The position numbers and the translations under genes were made by a program. The notes beneath the pieces are model-generated. The model made no database searches. It saw only the letters and a program-made list of their open reading frames with translations, and was not told the origin of the DNA. 52,950 nucleotides of DNA from Candidatus Neomicrothrix parvicella RN1 (GTDB taxonomy: Bacteria > Actinomycetota > Acidimicrobiia > Acidimicrobiales > VFJN01), in NCBI GenBank assembly GCA_945898515.1, contig CAMDIH010000006.1:1-52950 (forward strand). Direction: 5' to 3'. Positions 8,792 through 17,470 of the stretch are shown piece after piece. Every line of letters starts with the position of its first letter. Positions within the stretch are counted from its first letter, which is position 1.

Positions 8792-9996
8792 GCGGCGCTC
8801 TTTTCGAGGATGTGCACGCCACAGGCCGAACCGAGGCCGATGACATGGGCCAAGCCCACTCGGGCCCCCTGGATCTGGCGGTCGCCGGCTTCGCCCCGGA
8901 GGTGATGGCACACCTCCCAGATGTTGGCGATGCCGGTGGCGGCGATCGGATGGCCCTTGGACTGCAGGCCACCGGAGACATTCACCGGCATGGTGCCATC
9001 TCGCCACGGGGCACCGCTGTTGAAGAAGTCCACCGCTCCGCCCTGCTCGCAGAGTTGGAGGTTGTCGTAGTGGACGAGTTCTGCGGTGGCGAAGCAATCG
9101 TGTAGTTCCACCAGGTCGAGGTCGGCTGGACCCACACCGGCTTGCTCGTAGGCCTGGGTGGAGGCCATGCGGGTGAGCGTGTTCACGTCGGGGAGGACCT
9201 GGCAACTCTCCGACCACGGATCGCTGGTGAGGACCGAGGCCGAGACTTTCACCGCCCGCCGTTGCTGTTCCAGCGAGAGGGTCTTGAGCTTCGCGCCGGA
9301 GATGACCACCGCGGCGGCGCCACCGTCGCAGTTGGCCGAGCACATCGGCCGGGTGTTGGGGTAGGCGATCATCATGTCGCCCATGATCTGCTCGAGGCTC
9401 ATCTTCTTGGTGTAGGCGGCCAGCGGGTTCAGCGTGGAGTGGCTGTGGTTCTTCTCGCTGATCTTGGCGAAGAGTTCAAAGCTTGTCCCGCCGTATTTGT
9501 GACCGTATTCCATGCCGATTTGGGCAAAGGTGCCCGGCATGTTGTTGGTGCCGATGCGGCCATCGGTATTGGTGACCGCTCCGTACCGGCCGGAAGGCTC
9601 GTACACGTTCTTGTCGCTCTTGGCTGTGCCGCCCGCGCCCAGCAGACCGGCACCAGCGAGTTTCTCCACCCCCACGGCGAGGCCCATGTCGCACTCCCCG
9701 GCCTTGATCGCCATGATTGCCGTGCGCAAGGCGGTGGCCCCGGTGGCGCAGGCGTTGGACACGTTGTACACAGGGATGCCGGTTTGGCCGATCTGCTTTT
9801 GGAGTTGTTGACCCAATCCGCCGCCGCCGATCAGGTTGCCCGCTGCCAGCACGCCCATGTCGGCCATCGTCACCCCACCGTCGGCCAGGGCCGCCATGGC
9901 CGCCTGGGCGGCCAGGTCGACCGTGTCCAGATCAGGGTGCTTGCCGAATTTGGTCATGTTGATTCCGAGGATCCAAATGTCGTCACTCATGGTCAT
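8788..9996 (-). CDS. Thiolase (SCP-x/lipid-transfer type acetyl-CoA acetyltransferase-like)
   Basis: A 402-residue thiolase-fold enzyme. The nucleophilic Cys is in NACATGATAL (Cys83); the second active-site regions are LHDCFATAEL and GLQSKGHPIAATG. This sequence type (HDCF instead of NEAF) is found in SCP-x-like and steroid side-chain thiolases/aldolases, which usually need a DUF35 partner. Such a partner (9993-10391) is immediately upstream and overlaps the start codon by ATGA. It probably cleaves, or reverses a C-C bond in, an acyl-CoA or a steroid-like CoA ester. Convergent with the HAD gene, sharing CTAG as both stops. Confidence 0.88.
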   Translation of the reverse strand: MTMSDDIWILGINMTKFGKHPDLDTVDLAAQAAMAALADGGVTMADMGVLAAGNLIGGGGLGQQLQKQIGQTGIPVYNVSNACATGATALRTAIMAIKAGECDMGLAVGVEKLAGAGLLGAGGTAKSDKNVYEPSGRYGAVTNTDGRIGTNNMPGTFAQIGMEYGHKYGGTSFELFAKISEKNHSHSTLNPLAAYTKKMSLEQIMGDMMIAYPNTRPMCSANCDGGAAAVVISGAKLKTLSLEQQRRAVKVSASVLTSDPWSESCQVLPDVNTLTRMASTQAYEQAGVGPADLDLVELHDCFATAELVHYDNLQLCEQGGAVDFFNSGAPWRDGTMPVNVSGGLQSKGHPIAATGIANIWEVCHHLRGEAGDRQIQGARVGLAHVIGLGSACGVHILEKSAA

Positions 9997-10391
9997 GCCT
10001 CCAGGGGTGCAAAGCCGAAGCCGATGGCCTCGGTGCCGTCATCATCGGTTCCCACCACATAGGTGGTCAGTTTCACCTTCATGCCCAGCGCCACATGGTC
10101 GGGGTCGGGGTCGACGCCGATCACGTTGCCGCGCACGCTCGTGCCGTCGCAGTCCACCACTCCGGCCACGAAGGGCACCGGCACGCCCGGGGCGGCGAAC
10201 GCCACGATGGTGAACGCTTTCAACTCCCCGGTGGTGGCCACGGGGGTATCAGCGAAGGTGGTGGCGAAGCAGGAAGCACAGGCGTTGCGGCGGTCGAAGA
10301 ACCGCGCCCCACAGCCGGTGCACTCCCGAGCGATCAGATGAGGATCGTCCCCCAGTACCAGATAATCGACGATCGGAACGGCTGTGGCCAT
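9993..10391 (-). CDS. DUF35 zinc-ribbon/OB-fold acyl-CoA-associated protein
   Basis: A 132-residue DUF35 protein with an N-terminal rubredoxin-like zinc ribbon (CTGC...CASC, in ARECTGCGARFFDRRNACASC) and a C-terminal OB fold (GELKAFTIVAF, VPFVAGVVD, VIGVDPDPDHVALGMKVKL). Proteins of this family form obligate complexes with thiolases or SCP-x-type aldolases and channel acyl-CoA. The ATG at 10391 (MATAVPIVDYLV) has AAGGGGGG four bases upstream and was preferred to a longer reading of poor sequence quality. It overlaps the thiolase by four bases, so the two are surely co-translated. Confidence 0.88.
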   Translation of the reverse strand: MATAVPIVDYLVLGDDPHLIARECTGCGARFFDRRNACASCFATTFADTPVATTGELKAFTIVAFAAPGVPVPFVAGVVDCDGTSVRGNVIGVDPDPDHVALGMKVKLTTYVVGTDDDGTEAIGFGFAPLEA

Positions 10392-10462
10392 GGGCCCCCC
10401 TTGTGCGTGCAACGTCTCCGTCCCCATCGTTAGCAGGTTGGCGGCGACACCGTCGAAGCCAC

Positions 10463-12457
10463 TCAATCACCCTGGGGCGCGGAGGGAATAATGCCGTCTT
10501 GGATTAGCCGTGCCGTGATCGCCTCTGCCAAATGGGCCGAGAAGGTCCCGGTGATGTGATTCGAGTCGCGTTTCACGATGAGGCCGTCTATCACCGGCTC
10601 GCAGGTGGGAAGTTGCGGGCACACCAGTTGGTCGAAGTCGAGGGAGAACACATCAACGCCGTTGGCTCGAGCGCGATAGAAGGTTTCGATCGGCGTGGGC
10701 GTGGCGTTGGCCTGATAACGGCAGGCTGCGCTGTTGCGGGCACTGGACAGGCAGAGCAGGGGGTCGTTGTCCTTGCTGGCGATCGGGATCGGCTCGATGA
10801 TGACGACCTGACGGCCATCGGCCACGAGCCGGTCGATCGTGCGGCCCGCCGCCGCCTCCAGCGAAGCCTCGAAGGCGGAGGTGCCGCTAACCATGCGGCC
10901 CTCGGGGGTGAAGAGGTCGGCCGGGTTGGAGGGGTCGTCCATCGGGCGTTGCGCCAGCACGATCACATCGGGATCGAGGTCACCGATGAGTTGTTCGTAC
11001 CAGAATTCTTTCGCCACGCGACACGCCTCACCACTGGTGAGATAGAAGACATCGGGCGGCCAAGGGCACAGGGGGGCTACCCCCACCGACAAGGTGAGAT
11101 CCTGGCGCCGGGCGATTTCGGTGAAGGCGGGGATGTACATCCGGGCGTTGCTGTCGCCCAGCAGCAGTACGTGGGGCCCCGCGCCCTCCACCACGGTGCA
11201 CCCAGCGGGGTTGTCTCGGCGACAGTCCGGCAAGGGAGGATTGTCGCGTTGGGCGGCGCGCCAGTCGAGGGGAGTGGACCCCGCGGGTTTGCGGGCGAGG
11301 ATGCTCGGGGCCAGCACGAGACCCCCCACGATGCTGAGGGCTAGGCCCGCGGCGATCACGCCCGAGCGGTGGCGGTCGAGGGTGCGTGACAGCCGCACCG
11401 GTTGTTCCAGCAGGTGGAAACTGATGGCGGCCAGTCCGGTGGAGGCAATCACCGCCACCGCAGCCACGGCCAGGGGCTCCAGGGTGAACTCGGTGGTAAC
11501 CAAGATGATGACCGGCCAATGCCAGAGGTAGGTGCCGTAGGACACGCGCCCGAGATAGACCGCCCCGGGCCGGGCCAACAGGCCCGGAACCAGGCCACCG
11601 GGGACGGCACTCATGGCGACGATCAGCAGGCTCGTGACAACAGTGATCGCTACGCCCCGCTCGATCGGCTCCAGGGGGGTGGCGGTGGCCAGGAGCGCGA
11701 TGGCGACCACCGCGATCACCGCCAGTACCTGGGCCGCTCGGGGTCGTGCAGCGGCCCGCGTCACCAGGCTCGGGGTCAGGGCCAGAAACGCCCCGGCGAG
11801 CAGTTCATACGCCCGGGTATCGGTGCCGTAATAGGCCCGGGTGAGGTCGGTCGAAGCCCACTGAAGCGCCAGGGCCATCGAGGCAAGACCGGCCAGGGCG
11901 ATGATGCCTCGCAGCCACTGGAACTGACGCTGCATCCGACGCGTCAGAGCGTAGAGACCACCGAGCAGTAGCGGCCAGACCAGGTAGAACTGTTCTTCCA
12001 CCGCCAGCGACCAAAAATGGATCAGGGGGTTGCGATCGATGTCGGCCGCAAAATAGTCGGCGGCTTGATGGATGAAATACCAGTTGGCTACGTAAAGAAA
12101 CGCCGCCCGGAAGGCGTTGGTGGCCTCGGACACCTCGGCGGCGGTGGCGATAACCGTGAACACCACCGCCGTGGTGATCAGCACCACGAACGAGGCGGGG
12201 AGAAGGCGCCGATAGCGGCGGGCGTAAAAACGCCGAAGGCGAATGCCACCGTTGGCCGCGAGGTCTCGAAGAAGCAGTTGGGTGACTAGGTAGCCGGAGA
12301 GCACGAAGAAGATGTCCACGCCGATGAAGCCGTGGCGGAAGACGCCCAGGCCGGAGTGGTAGAGCACCACGAGGTACACCGCCACGGCCCGCAGGCCATC
12401 GAGGTAGGGCCGGTAGGTTGCCGCGCTGGCTCCGGATACAGCCTCGTGTTCCGTCAC
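10463..12457 (-). CDS. OafA/YrhL-type acyltransferase with C-terminal SGNH domain
   Basis: A 664-residue membrane protein that O-acylates cell-surface glycans. The N-terminal 380 residues are an acyltransferase-3 domain: PYLDGLRAVAVYLVVLYHSG with the catalytic His, FIGVDIFFVLSGYL, RFYARRYRRLLPA, and about ten hydrophobic segments. After a linker, an SGNH esterase-like domain carries HVLLLGDSNARM (nucleophile Ser) and RDSNHITGTFSAHLAE (Asp-x-x-His). The full two-domain organisation is that of peptidoglycan or polysaccharide O-acetyltransferases. Start is GTG 12457, seven bases after the enoyl-CoA hydratase stop. It could modify the glycan made by the 25-29 kb cluster, which is speculative. Confidence 0.9.
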   Translation of the reverse strand: MTEHEAVSGASAATYRPYLDGLRAVAVYLVVLYHSGLGVFRHGFIGVDIFFVLSGYLVTQLLLRDLAANGGIRLRRFYARRYRRLLPASFVVLITTAVVFTVIATAAEVSEATNAFRAAFLYVANWYFIHQAADYFAADIDRNPLIHFWSLAVEEQFYLVWPLLLGGLYALTRRMQRQFQWLRGIIALAGLASMALALQWASTDLTRAYYGTDTRAYELLAGAFLALTPSLVTRAAARPRAAQVLAVIAVVAIALLATATPLEPIERGVAITVVTSLLIVAMSAVPGGLVPGLLARPGAVYLGRVSYGTYLWHWPVIILVTTEFTLEPLAVAAVAVIASTGLAAISFHLLEQPVRLSRTLDRHRSGVIAAGLALSIVGGLVLAPSILARKPAGSTPLDWRAAQRDNPPLPDCRRDNPAGCTVVEGAGPHVLLLGDSNARMYIPAFTEIARRQDLTLSVGVAPLCPWPPDVFYLTSGEACRVAKEFWYEQLIGDLDPDVIVLAQRPMDDPSNPADLFTPEGRMVSGTSAFEASLEAAAGRTIDRLVADGRQVVIIEPIPIASKDNDPLLCLSSARNSAACRYQANATPTPIETFYRARANGVDVFSLDFDQLVCPQLPTCEPVIDGLIVKRDSNHITGTFSAHLAEAITARLIQDGIIPSAPQGD

Positions 12458-12464
12458 GGCCGAG

Positions 12465-13298
12465 CTACCAGCCTTTGAACTCGGGGGCCCGCCGTTCGCT
12501 GAAGGCCTTGATGCCCTCGATCATGTCGGCGGTGGCGGTGACGAGCTCCTGGGCGTAGGCCTCCTCTTCGAAAGCGGTATGGCGTGAGCTTTCATGGCTG
12601 CGGTTGATGAGCCACTTCGTCATCGAGATGGCTTTCGTGGGGCCCTGGGCCAAGCGGGTGGCGAGATCGTTCACGGTGGCGGTCAACTCGGAGGCGGGGA
12701 CCACGCGGTTGGCGATGCCGAACCGTTCGCACTCCGCCGCCGGAAGATCGTCGCCGAGGAACATCAGTTCCTTGGCCCGGTGGGGACCGACCAGGCGGGG
12801 GAGGAGGTAGGCCCCGCCGGCGTCGGGAATGATGCCGCGTTTGACGAATACTTCGATGAGGCGGGCGTGGTCGGCCATGACCACGAGATCACAGGCCAGG
12901 ACCAGGTTGGCCCCGCCCCCCGCCGCCGTGCCATTGACGGCGGCAATCACCGGTTTCTCGCAATCCATGATGGAAATCACCAGGCGCTGCCAACCGTGGC
13001 GGATGAGTCGGGAGATGTCGCCGAGGGTGCGGTCGGGAGCCCCGGGAGGGCGAGGCGGCGACGGCGGCTGCGCCCCGCCCAGGCCGGCTCCGGTGCAGAA
13101 ATGTTTCTCACCGGTGCCGGTGAGGACCACGGCTCGCACCCCGAGGGTGGCCGAGAGTTGGTCGAAGGTCTCGGCGAGTTGGTCGCGCATCTCCGCCGTG
13201 AGGGAGTTGCCGGCCTCGGCCCGGTTGATCGTGACGCGTGCAATGCCGTCGTCGATGGTGGTGAGGATTAGTTCGGTCACGGGAACATCATCATCCAT
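12465..13298 (-). CDS. Enoyl-CoA hydratase/isomerase (crotonase) family
   Basis: A 277-residue crotonase. The CoA-binding and oxyanion regions are GEKHFCTGAGLGG and AAVNGTAAGGGANLVLACDLVVM; the second catalytic acidic position is near VFVKRGIIPDAGGAYLLPRLVG. The IPDAGG motif keeps the Asp-Ala-Gly-Gly variant rather than the Glu of true hydratases, so isomerase or another crotonase chemistry is possible. ATG 13298 has AGGAGG only two bases away and overlaps the end of the SPOUT methyltransferase by 8 bases; a downstream GTG (MTELILTT) is an alternative start. Probably part of fatty-acid or ring degradation. Confidence 0.85.
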   Translation of the reverse strand: MDDDVPVTELILTTIDDGIARVTINRAEAGNSLTAEMRDQLAETFDQLSATLGVRAVVLTGTGEKHFCTGAGLGGAQPPSPPRPPGAPDRTLGDISRLIRHGWQRLVISIMDCEKPVIAAVNGTAAGGGANLVLACDLVVMADHARLIEVFVKRGIIPDAGGAYLLPRLVGPHRAKELMFLGDDLPAAECERFGIANRVVPASELTATVNDLATRLAQGPTKAISMTKWLINRSHESSRHTAFEEEAYAQELVTATADMIEGIKAFSERRAPEFKGW

Positions 13299-14100
13299 GG
13301 CCTCCTACGCTACTCATCACGCGCTGGAGCACGATTCCAGCCGCCACCGCCACGTTGAGGGAACTGGCCGAACCGGCCATAGGAATGGCCAGGCTCACAT
13401 CGGCCAGTTCGGCTAGGGCGGTCGCTAGCCCGGTGCGCTCGCTGCCCAAAAGGATGACCGCTGGCCGAGAGAGAACAACAGCGCCACTCAGCGGGACCTC
13501 ACCGTGCTCATCGGTGGCGTACACGGTCACCGGCGCCGTCGCCCGCCATTGCTCCAGCCAGTCGATCAGGGCCTGATTGCTGGGCACGGGCACCACCGGT
13601 AGGGCAAAGAGCGATCCCACGCTGGCCCGCACCGTCTGGGGGTCGTAGAGGTGGGCGCCGTGTCCGCTGAGGAGTACCCCGGCCGCGCCGAGCGCGTCGC
13701 TGGTGCGGATGATCGTGCCGAGGTTGCCGGGATTGCCTGGCCGGTCCAACACCACCACCACCCCGTCGGGGTGGTGGGGAACGGCGGCGAGGTCGGGCGC
13801 CGGGATGCGGCCGAGGAGCATCAACTCTGGCGGCTCCTCCCGAGCCGTCAGGCGGGCGAACAGATCGGGGCGGATCTCGATGACCGTGTCCACCTGCGCC
13901 AGGCAGGCCTCGGCCCACGGCGAACGGTGGGTCGCCGCCGGCACCAATCCGGCCCGCAGCGGCCACTCGGCGGCCAGGGCCCGGGTGATGGCTTGTACCC
14001 CCTCGATGATGAACTCGCCGCGTTGCTCGCGCTTGCGGCGGTTGTGCCGCAGCGCCTCCAGGAGTTGGAACTCAGCGTTCTCCGTGAGGATGCGCGTCAT
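13291..14100 (-). CDS. SPOUT (TrmH/SpoU) family RNA 2'-O-methyltransferase
   Basis: A 269-residue SAM-dependent RNA methyltransferase. An N-terminal substrate-binding part (LLEALRHNRRKREQRGEFIIEGVQAI) precedes the trefoil-knot catalytic domain with motif 1 DRPGNPGNLGTIIRTSDALG, motif 2 ILLGSERTGLA and motif 3 SLNVAVAAGIVLQR. It probably methylates a ribose in rRNA or tRNA, in the TsnR/RlmB group. ATG 14100 (MTRILTENAEFQLL) was preferred to a TTG further upstream because the extra residues are proline/arginine rich. No ribosome site is apparent. It lies 73 bases downstream of the phosphatase gene. Confidence 0.88.
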   Translation of the reverse strand: MTRILTENAEFQLLEALRHNRRKREQRGEFIIEGVQAITRALAAEWPLRAGLVPAATHRSPWAEACLAQVDTVIEIRPDLFARLTAREEPPELMLLGRIPAPDLAAVPHHPDGVVVVLDRPGNPGNLGTIIRTSDALGAAGVLLSGHGAHLYDPQTVRASVGSLFALPVVPVPSNQALIDWLEQWRATAPVTVYATDEHGEVPLSGAVVLSRPAVILLGSERTGLATALAELADVSLAIPMAGSASSLNVAVAAGIVLQRVMSSVGGHG

Positions 14101-14173
14101 CGGGGCGGAGGCGGCGGGGCGGCGTGGTACGGGGCGAGACAAGAGGAGGCGTGGTGGGTGTTTTGTGCTCCGT

Positions 14174-14686
14174 TCACGGTTGCTCCAGACGGGTTGCCAG
14201 GGTGGCCACCAGATCCACTATGGCGCGCGCACAGGTGGCAAACTGCTCGGCGTCCCCGCCTCCGGGGTCCACCACTTCCTCCCAGTCCTCCATGACGATG
14301 CCGGCCAAGCCGAGGCGAACAACTCGATCGGCCAGGGAGGCGGAGTCGTGGGGTAGGTCTCGGGCCAGGCGGCGCAGCGTGCCGGTTCGGTGGGCTACCT
14401 CGGGGTGGGTGCGGCGCACCCAATGGACATGTTCGGGGGCCAGGGCGATCACCACGCTCGCCGCCTCGAGGTCGGGGCGCGAGGCCTGCCGACTGCGGTG
14501 GGCCGGAGCCGACAGGCCCACGCCGTCGAGGGCGGCCCGGGTGCGCCAGCTCATGGGTTGGCCCTCCACCACCAGGGTGCCGGCCGTGGTCACCGACCAG
14601 GCCGGAAGGTGGGCCTGCAGGGCCGCCCCGGCCATGACCGAGCGGGCGGCGTTACCCGTGCACAGGAACACCACGCGGCCGGTCAC
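14174..14686 (-). CDS. Low-molecular-weight protein-tyrosine phosphatase/arsenate-reductase-like protein
   Basis: A 170-residue protein with the LMW-PTP P-loop C-x5-R-S right at the N-terminus (VVFLCTGNAARSVMAG) and a C-terminal Asp-Pro (EEVVDPGGGDAEQF) at the position of the general acid. The fold also serves some arsenate reductases, but the DP motif favours phosphatase activity on phosphotyrosine proteins or small phosphates. GTG 14686 was chosen because it overlaps the EEP gene's stop (GTGA) and begins directly with the core beta strand. Co-transcription with the EEP hydrolase and the UbiB-like kinase is likely. Confidence 0.85.
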   Translation of the reverse strand: MTGRVVFLCTGNAARSVMAGAALQAHLPAWSVTTAGTLVVEGQPMSWRTRAALDGVGLSAPAHRSRQASRPDLEAASVVIALAPEHVHWVRRTHPEVAHRTGTLRRLARDLPHDSASLADRVVRLGLAGIVMEDWEEVVDPGGGDAEQFATCARAIVDLVATLATRLEQP

Positions 14687-15414
14687 GGAATCCGGATCCT
14701 TGCCCGGACAGCCCGATGGTCTGATCCCAGGTCGGCCGACACGTCGCTCCACACCTCCCTTACCGCGTCGCTGCACAACACATGGTCGATGCGGCTGATG
14801 GGGCGATGGGCGGGCCAGGTCTTGCCCGACCCGATGCGGGTCCAGCCGGCAGGGGCAATGGCGCTGAGGCACCAGCCCCACATGTTCATGTCGCCGAGGA
14901 GGACCGCCGCCTGATCAGGGGCGGGGAGGCTTCGTCGCAACGGTCCGGCGTGTCGCACCGAACCGAACTCGAGGTGGCTGAAATGGGTACCGATCACGGT
15001 GAGGGGAGAGCCGTCCACGTCGAGATCGACCAGCAGTAGTGCCCGGTGGACCTTGTCGAGACGCAGCGGCGGGAGATCGATTTGGCGCTGTCGGAGGATT
15101 GGAAAGCGCGAGATCACCGCCACCCCCCATCCGCCTTCGCCCACCCCCACAGCCCCCGGGGGGCCGATGACCTCGGGCAGCGGGTGGAGGGTGGAGCGAC
15201 CGAGCGACGCCGATGCCGCCGCCGGCCAGCCCAGCATCGCCGCGGTGGCGTCGTGGTGGCTGGGGGCATCATCGGGCGCCCAGGACTCCTGCAGGACGAT
15301 GACCTCCGCGTCGAGGTTGGCGCAGGCGGCGGGGACATCGAAGGGAACGAGCCCGCCGCGCACCGGCCCTCTCCCCCAGTGGATGTTGAAGGTGGCCAGG
15401 GTGACTTCGGTCAT
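14683..15414 (-). CDS. Endonuclease/exonuclease/phosphatase (EEP) family protein
   Basis: A 243-residue metal-dependent phosphodiesterase/phosphatase of the DNase I-like EEP superfamily. Recognisable parts are TLATFNIHWG (metal Asn), DAEVIVLQESWAP (metal Glu), TVIGTHFSHL (catalytic His), LLGDMNMWG (GDxN motif) and the final DHVLCS...SDHRAVRARI (SDH motif). The substrate may be nucleic acid, phospholipid or inositol phosphate and cannot be told from sequence. The ATG at 15414 overlaps the stop of the upstream kinase gene (ATGA). No signal peptide is visible. Confidence 0.85.
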   Translation of the reverse strand: MTEVTLATFNIHWGRGPVRGGLVPFDVPAACANLDAEVIVLQESWAPDDAPSHHDATAAMLGWPAAASASLGRSTLHPLPEVIGPPGAVGVGEGGWGVAVISRFPILRQRQIDLPPLRLDKVHRALLLVDLDVDGSPLTVIGTHFSHLEFGSVRHAGPLRRSLPAPDQAAVLLGDMNMWGWCLSAIAPAGWTRIGSGKTWPAHRPISRIDHVLCSDAVREVWSDVSADLGSDHRAVRARIRIP

Positions 15415-16880
15415 CGCGGCGCTCGAGCGGCGGCCCATTCGGCCGCTCGTCGTCCCAGTTTGGTGGACGGGGGGCCCTGGACAAACGGCCAGATCTCCTC
15501 GGAGATTCGCCGCCAGTTAGCGGTGGCGTGGAGTTGCCCGAAGATGGCGTAGAGGCCGAGGTTGATGCGTTGAATGATGACGAAGGTGGGCGGCACGTTG
15601 GCCGACTTCAGGATGGGTCCGAACTGACTGCTGGCGTCGAAGAACCGGCGGACGGTCTCCGAGGCGTACTCCGCGGTGATGGCCCGCACCTCGTCATGCC
15701 GCACGAAGTCGTAGAAGTGCCCGAAGTAGTCCTCCACTTCGGCATCGCTAAAGGCATCCCCGCCTTTCATCAGGCCGATGTCTTCGATGAGGCGCCGGTA
15801 GGTGCCGATGTCGTGATCCACGACCATGGCCTTGAGCATCGCCCCGATCAGGTCCACCTCCGAGGGGGTGAAGCGCTTCACGAGGCCGAAGTCCAGGAAC
15901 GTCACCTGGCCACCCCGCCCGAACAAGTAGTTGCCGGGGTGGGGGTCACCGTTGAAGGCTTGGAGTTGGTAGAGGCTGCCGAACACGAAGCGGAAGATGG
16001 TTTCTGCGGCGAGGTCACGTTCGGCCTGGGACCAACCCTCCACCTCCGCGAAGCGCGCCCCTTGGGCCAGTTCGGTGGTCAACACCCGTTCGGTCGAGAA
16101 CTCCGGGAGCACCGCTGGGATATGAATGAAGGGGTGCCCGGCGTAGAAGCGGGCGAAGAGGGCTTGGTTCTCCGCCTCGAGTCGGTAGTCGAGTTCCTCC
16201 AACAGGCGCTCGCGTAGTTCGGCCACCAATGGCTCGGGTTCGAGGCCGGGAAAGAGCATCCGCATCGCCCCGAACACCATTCCGGCGTTATCTAGATCGG
16301 CTCGAATCGCCGCACCGACCCCGGGGTACTGGACCTTCACCGCCACGGCCCGACCGTCGTGGGTGATGGCGCGATGTACCTGGCCGATCGACGCTGACGC
16401 GATGGGTTGGGGATCCCATGTGGCGAAGATCTCCGCCGGGGCGCGGCCGAGTTCTTCGCGCACTACCTGGGCGGCGAGGGCGGCGCTCATGGGTGGCGCG
16501 TTCTGCTGCAGTTCTGCCAGCGCCTGGCGCACCGGGCTAGGCAGGCCGGGGTCCAAATAGCTGGCCATTTGCCCCAACTTCATCATGGCGCCCTTCATCT
16601 GGCCGAGGGCTTCGGTGATCGATTCGGCGGTCTGCAGTTCGAACCGCTCGTCGAGTTCCCCTTGCCGCTCCGCCGAAGCGAACGCTCGCCGGGCCCGGTG
16701 CAGGGCGTACTGGCGGCCCGCCTGGGCCCCCAGGCCGGCCATCTTCAGGGTGCGGCGGCCGCGGCCGGCGGAGGCGATCGGCCCCGGTTGAGGCCTCATC
16801 GCGTGGTGCACCGCCACCAGCGCCGCCGTGCCCGCCAGGATGAGGGCCGCCCGCCGTGCGGTCTTGAAAAAGCTGGGCAT
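15411..16880 (-). CDS. ABC1/UbiB (AarF) family atypical kinase
   Basis: A 489-residue protein of the UbiB/ADCK family of atypical kinase/ATPases. Residues about 10-27 form a hydrophobic membrane segment (AALILAGTAALVAVHH). The family signature KxGQ is present in MMKLGQMASYLD, followed by the Ala-rich loop IASASIGQVHRA, the VAVKVQYPG Lys, the catalytic NGDPHPGNYLF and the metal-binding FLDFGLVKR. Relatives support quinone or other lipid metabolism. ATG 16880 is preferred to a longer reading that runs across the divergent DoxX gene. It heads the minus-strand operon with EEP hydrolase and phosphatase. Confidence 0.9.
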   Translation of the reverse strand: MPSFFKTARRAALILAGTAALVAVHHAMRPQPGPIASAGRGRRTLKMAGLGAQAGRQYALHRARRAFASAERQGELDERFELQTAESITEALGQMKGAMMKLGQMASYLDPGLPSPVRQALAELQQNAPPMSAALAAQVVREELGRAPAEIFATWDPQPIASASIGQVHRAITHDGRAVAVKVQYPGVGAAIRADLDNAGMVFGAMRMLFPGLEPEPLVAELRERLLEELDYRLEAENQALFARFYAGHPFIHIPAVLPEFSTERVLTTELAQGARFAEVEGWSQAERDLAAETIFRFVFGSLYQLQAFNGDPHPGNYLFGRGGQVTFLDFGLVKRFTPSEVDLIGAMLKAMVVDHDIGTYRRLIEDIGLMKGGDAFSDAEVEDYFGHFYDFVRHDEVRAITAEYASETVRRFFDASSQFGPILKSANVPPTFVIIQRINLGLYAIFGQLHATANWRRISEEIWPFVQGPPSTKLGRRAAEWAAARAPR

Positions 16881-16906
16881 GGCCCCCAAGCGTACTGACG
16901 CCCCGG

Positions 16907-16912
16907 TACCGT
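16907..16912 (+). promoter_or_regulatory. Putative leaderless -10 element TACCGT for the DoxX gene
   Basis: TACCGT fits TANNNT and ends 7 bases before the GTG at 16920, so transcription would start at the first codon. No convincing -35 is seen. It lies in the 39-base gap to the divergent kinase gene. Confidence 0.35.
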
Positions 16913-16919
16913 TCCGGCC

Positions 16920-17450
16920 GTGAAGAACATCGACGCGATCAACTTGGCTCTGCTCCTGCTGCGCGGCGGGGTGGGAGCGGTGATGTTGGCCCACGGCATC
17001 AACCACATCTTCGGGGGCGGGAAGATCGAAGGGACGGGTCGGTGGTTCGCCAGCCTCGGGATGAAACCGGCTCGCCTGCACGCATGGCTGGCCAGCATCA
17101 CCGAGATCATCGGCGGCATCCTGCTGCTCCTCGGGCTACTCATGCCGCTGGCGGGAGCGGCGGTGGTGGGGGTGATGTTGGTGGCCTGGATCACCAACCA
17201 CCGCGGGAATGGCTTTTTCATCTTCCGCCCGGGTGAGGGCTGGGAATACGTGATGACCCTCACGCTCACCGGCTTGGCTCTAGGGGTACTGGGAGGCGGG
17301 GACTGGTCGCTCGACCACCAACTGGCGATCTTCGATCCACCGGGAGCAGATGGTTTGCTCATCGTGGTCGGGGCGGGCGGCGTCGGGGCTCTGGCGTTGC
17401 TGGCGCTGTGCTGGCGCCCGCCGGCCAAGGACCCCCAACCGACCCCCTGA
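16920..17450 (+). CDS. DoxX family membrane protein
   Basis: A 176-residue protein with four predicted membrane helices (about 8-27, 57-75, 78-95 and 138-160 are the most hydrophobic). The N-terminal motif LLLRGGVGAVMLAHGINHIFGGGKIEGTGRWFASLGM is cut here for length: key residues are the Arg and the HG pair of LAHG, typical of DoxX. Such proteins are linked with oxidative stress or quinone-dependent membrane oxidoreductases, in complex with other proteins. Start is GTG. The C-terminal tail (PPAKDPQPTP) is polar. The gene is single, between two minus-strand genes. Confidence 0.8.
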   Translation: MKNIDAINLALLLLRGGVGAVMLAHGINHIFGGGKIEGTGRWFASLGMKPARLHAWLASITEIIGGILLLLGLLMPLAGAAVVGVMLVAWITNHRGNGFFIFRPGEGWEYVMTLTLTGLALGVLGGGDWSLDHQLAIFDPPGADGLLIVVGAGGVGALALLALCWRPPAKDPQPTP

Positions 17451-17470
17451 TGAGCAGCGTGCGGCGCCGG

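Noticed and set aside
9142-10062. Long plus-strand open frame (about 306 codons) opposite the thiolase
   Set aside because: It is the antisense shadow of a clear thiolase/DUF35 pair; composition is His/Gly/Val rich with no family motif.
11985-11997. KstR-like string TAGAACTGTTCTT inside the acyltransferase gene
   Set aside because: The spacing between AAC and GTT is one base instead of two and it is in coding sequence far from a promoter.
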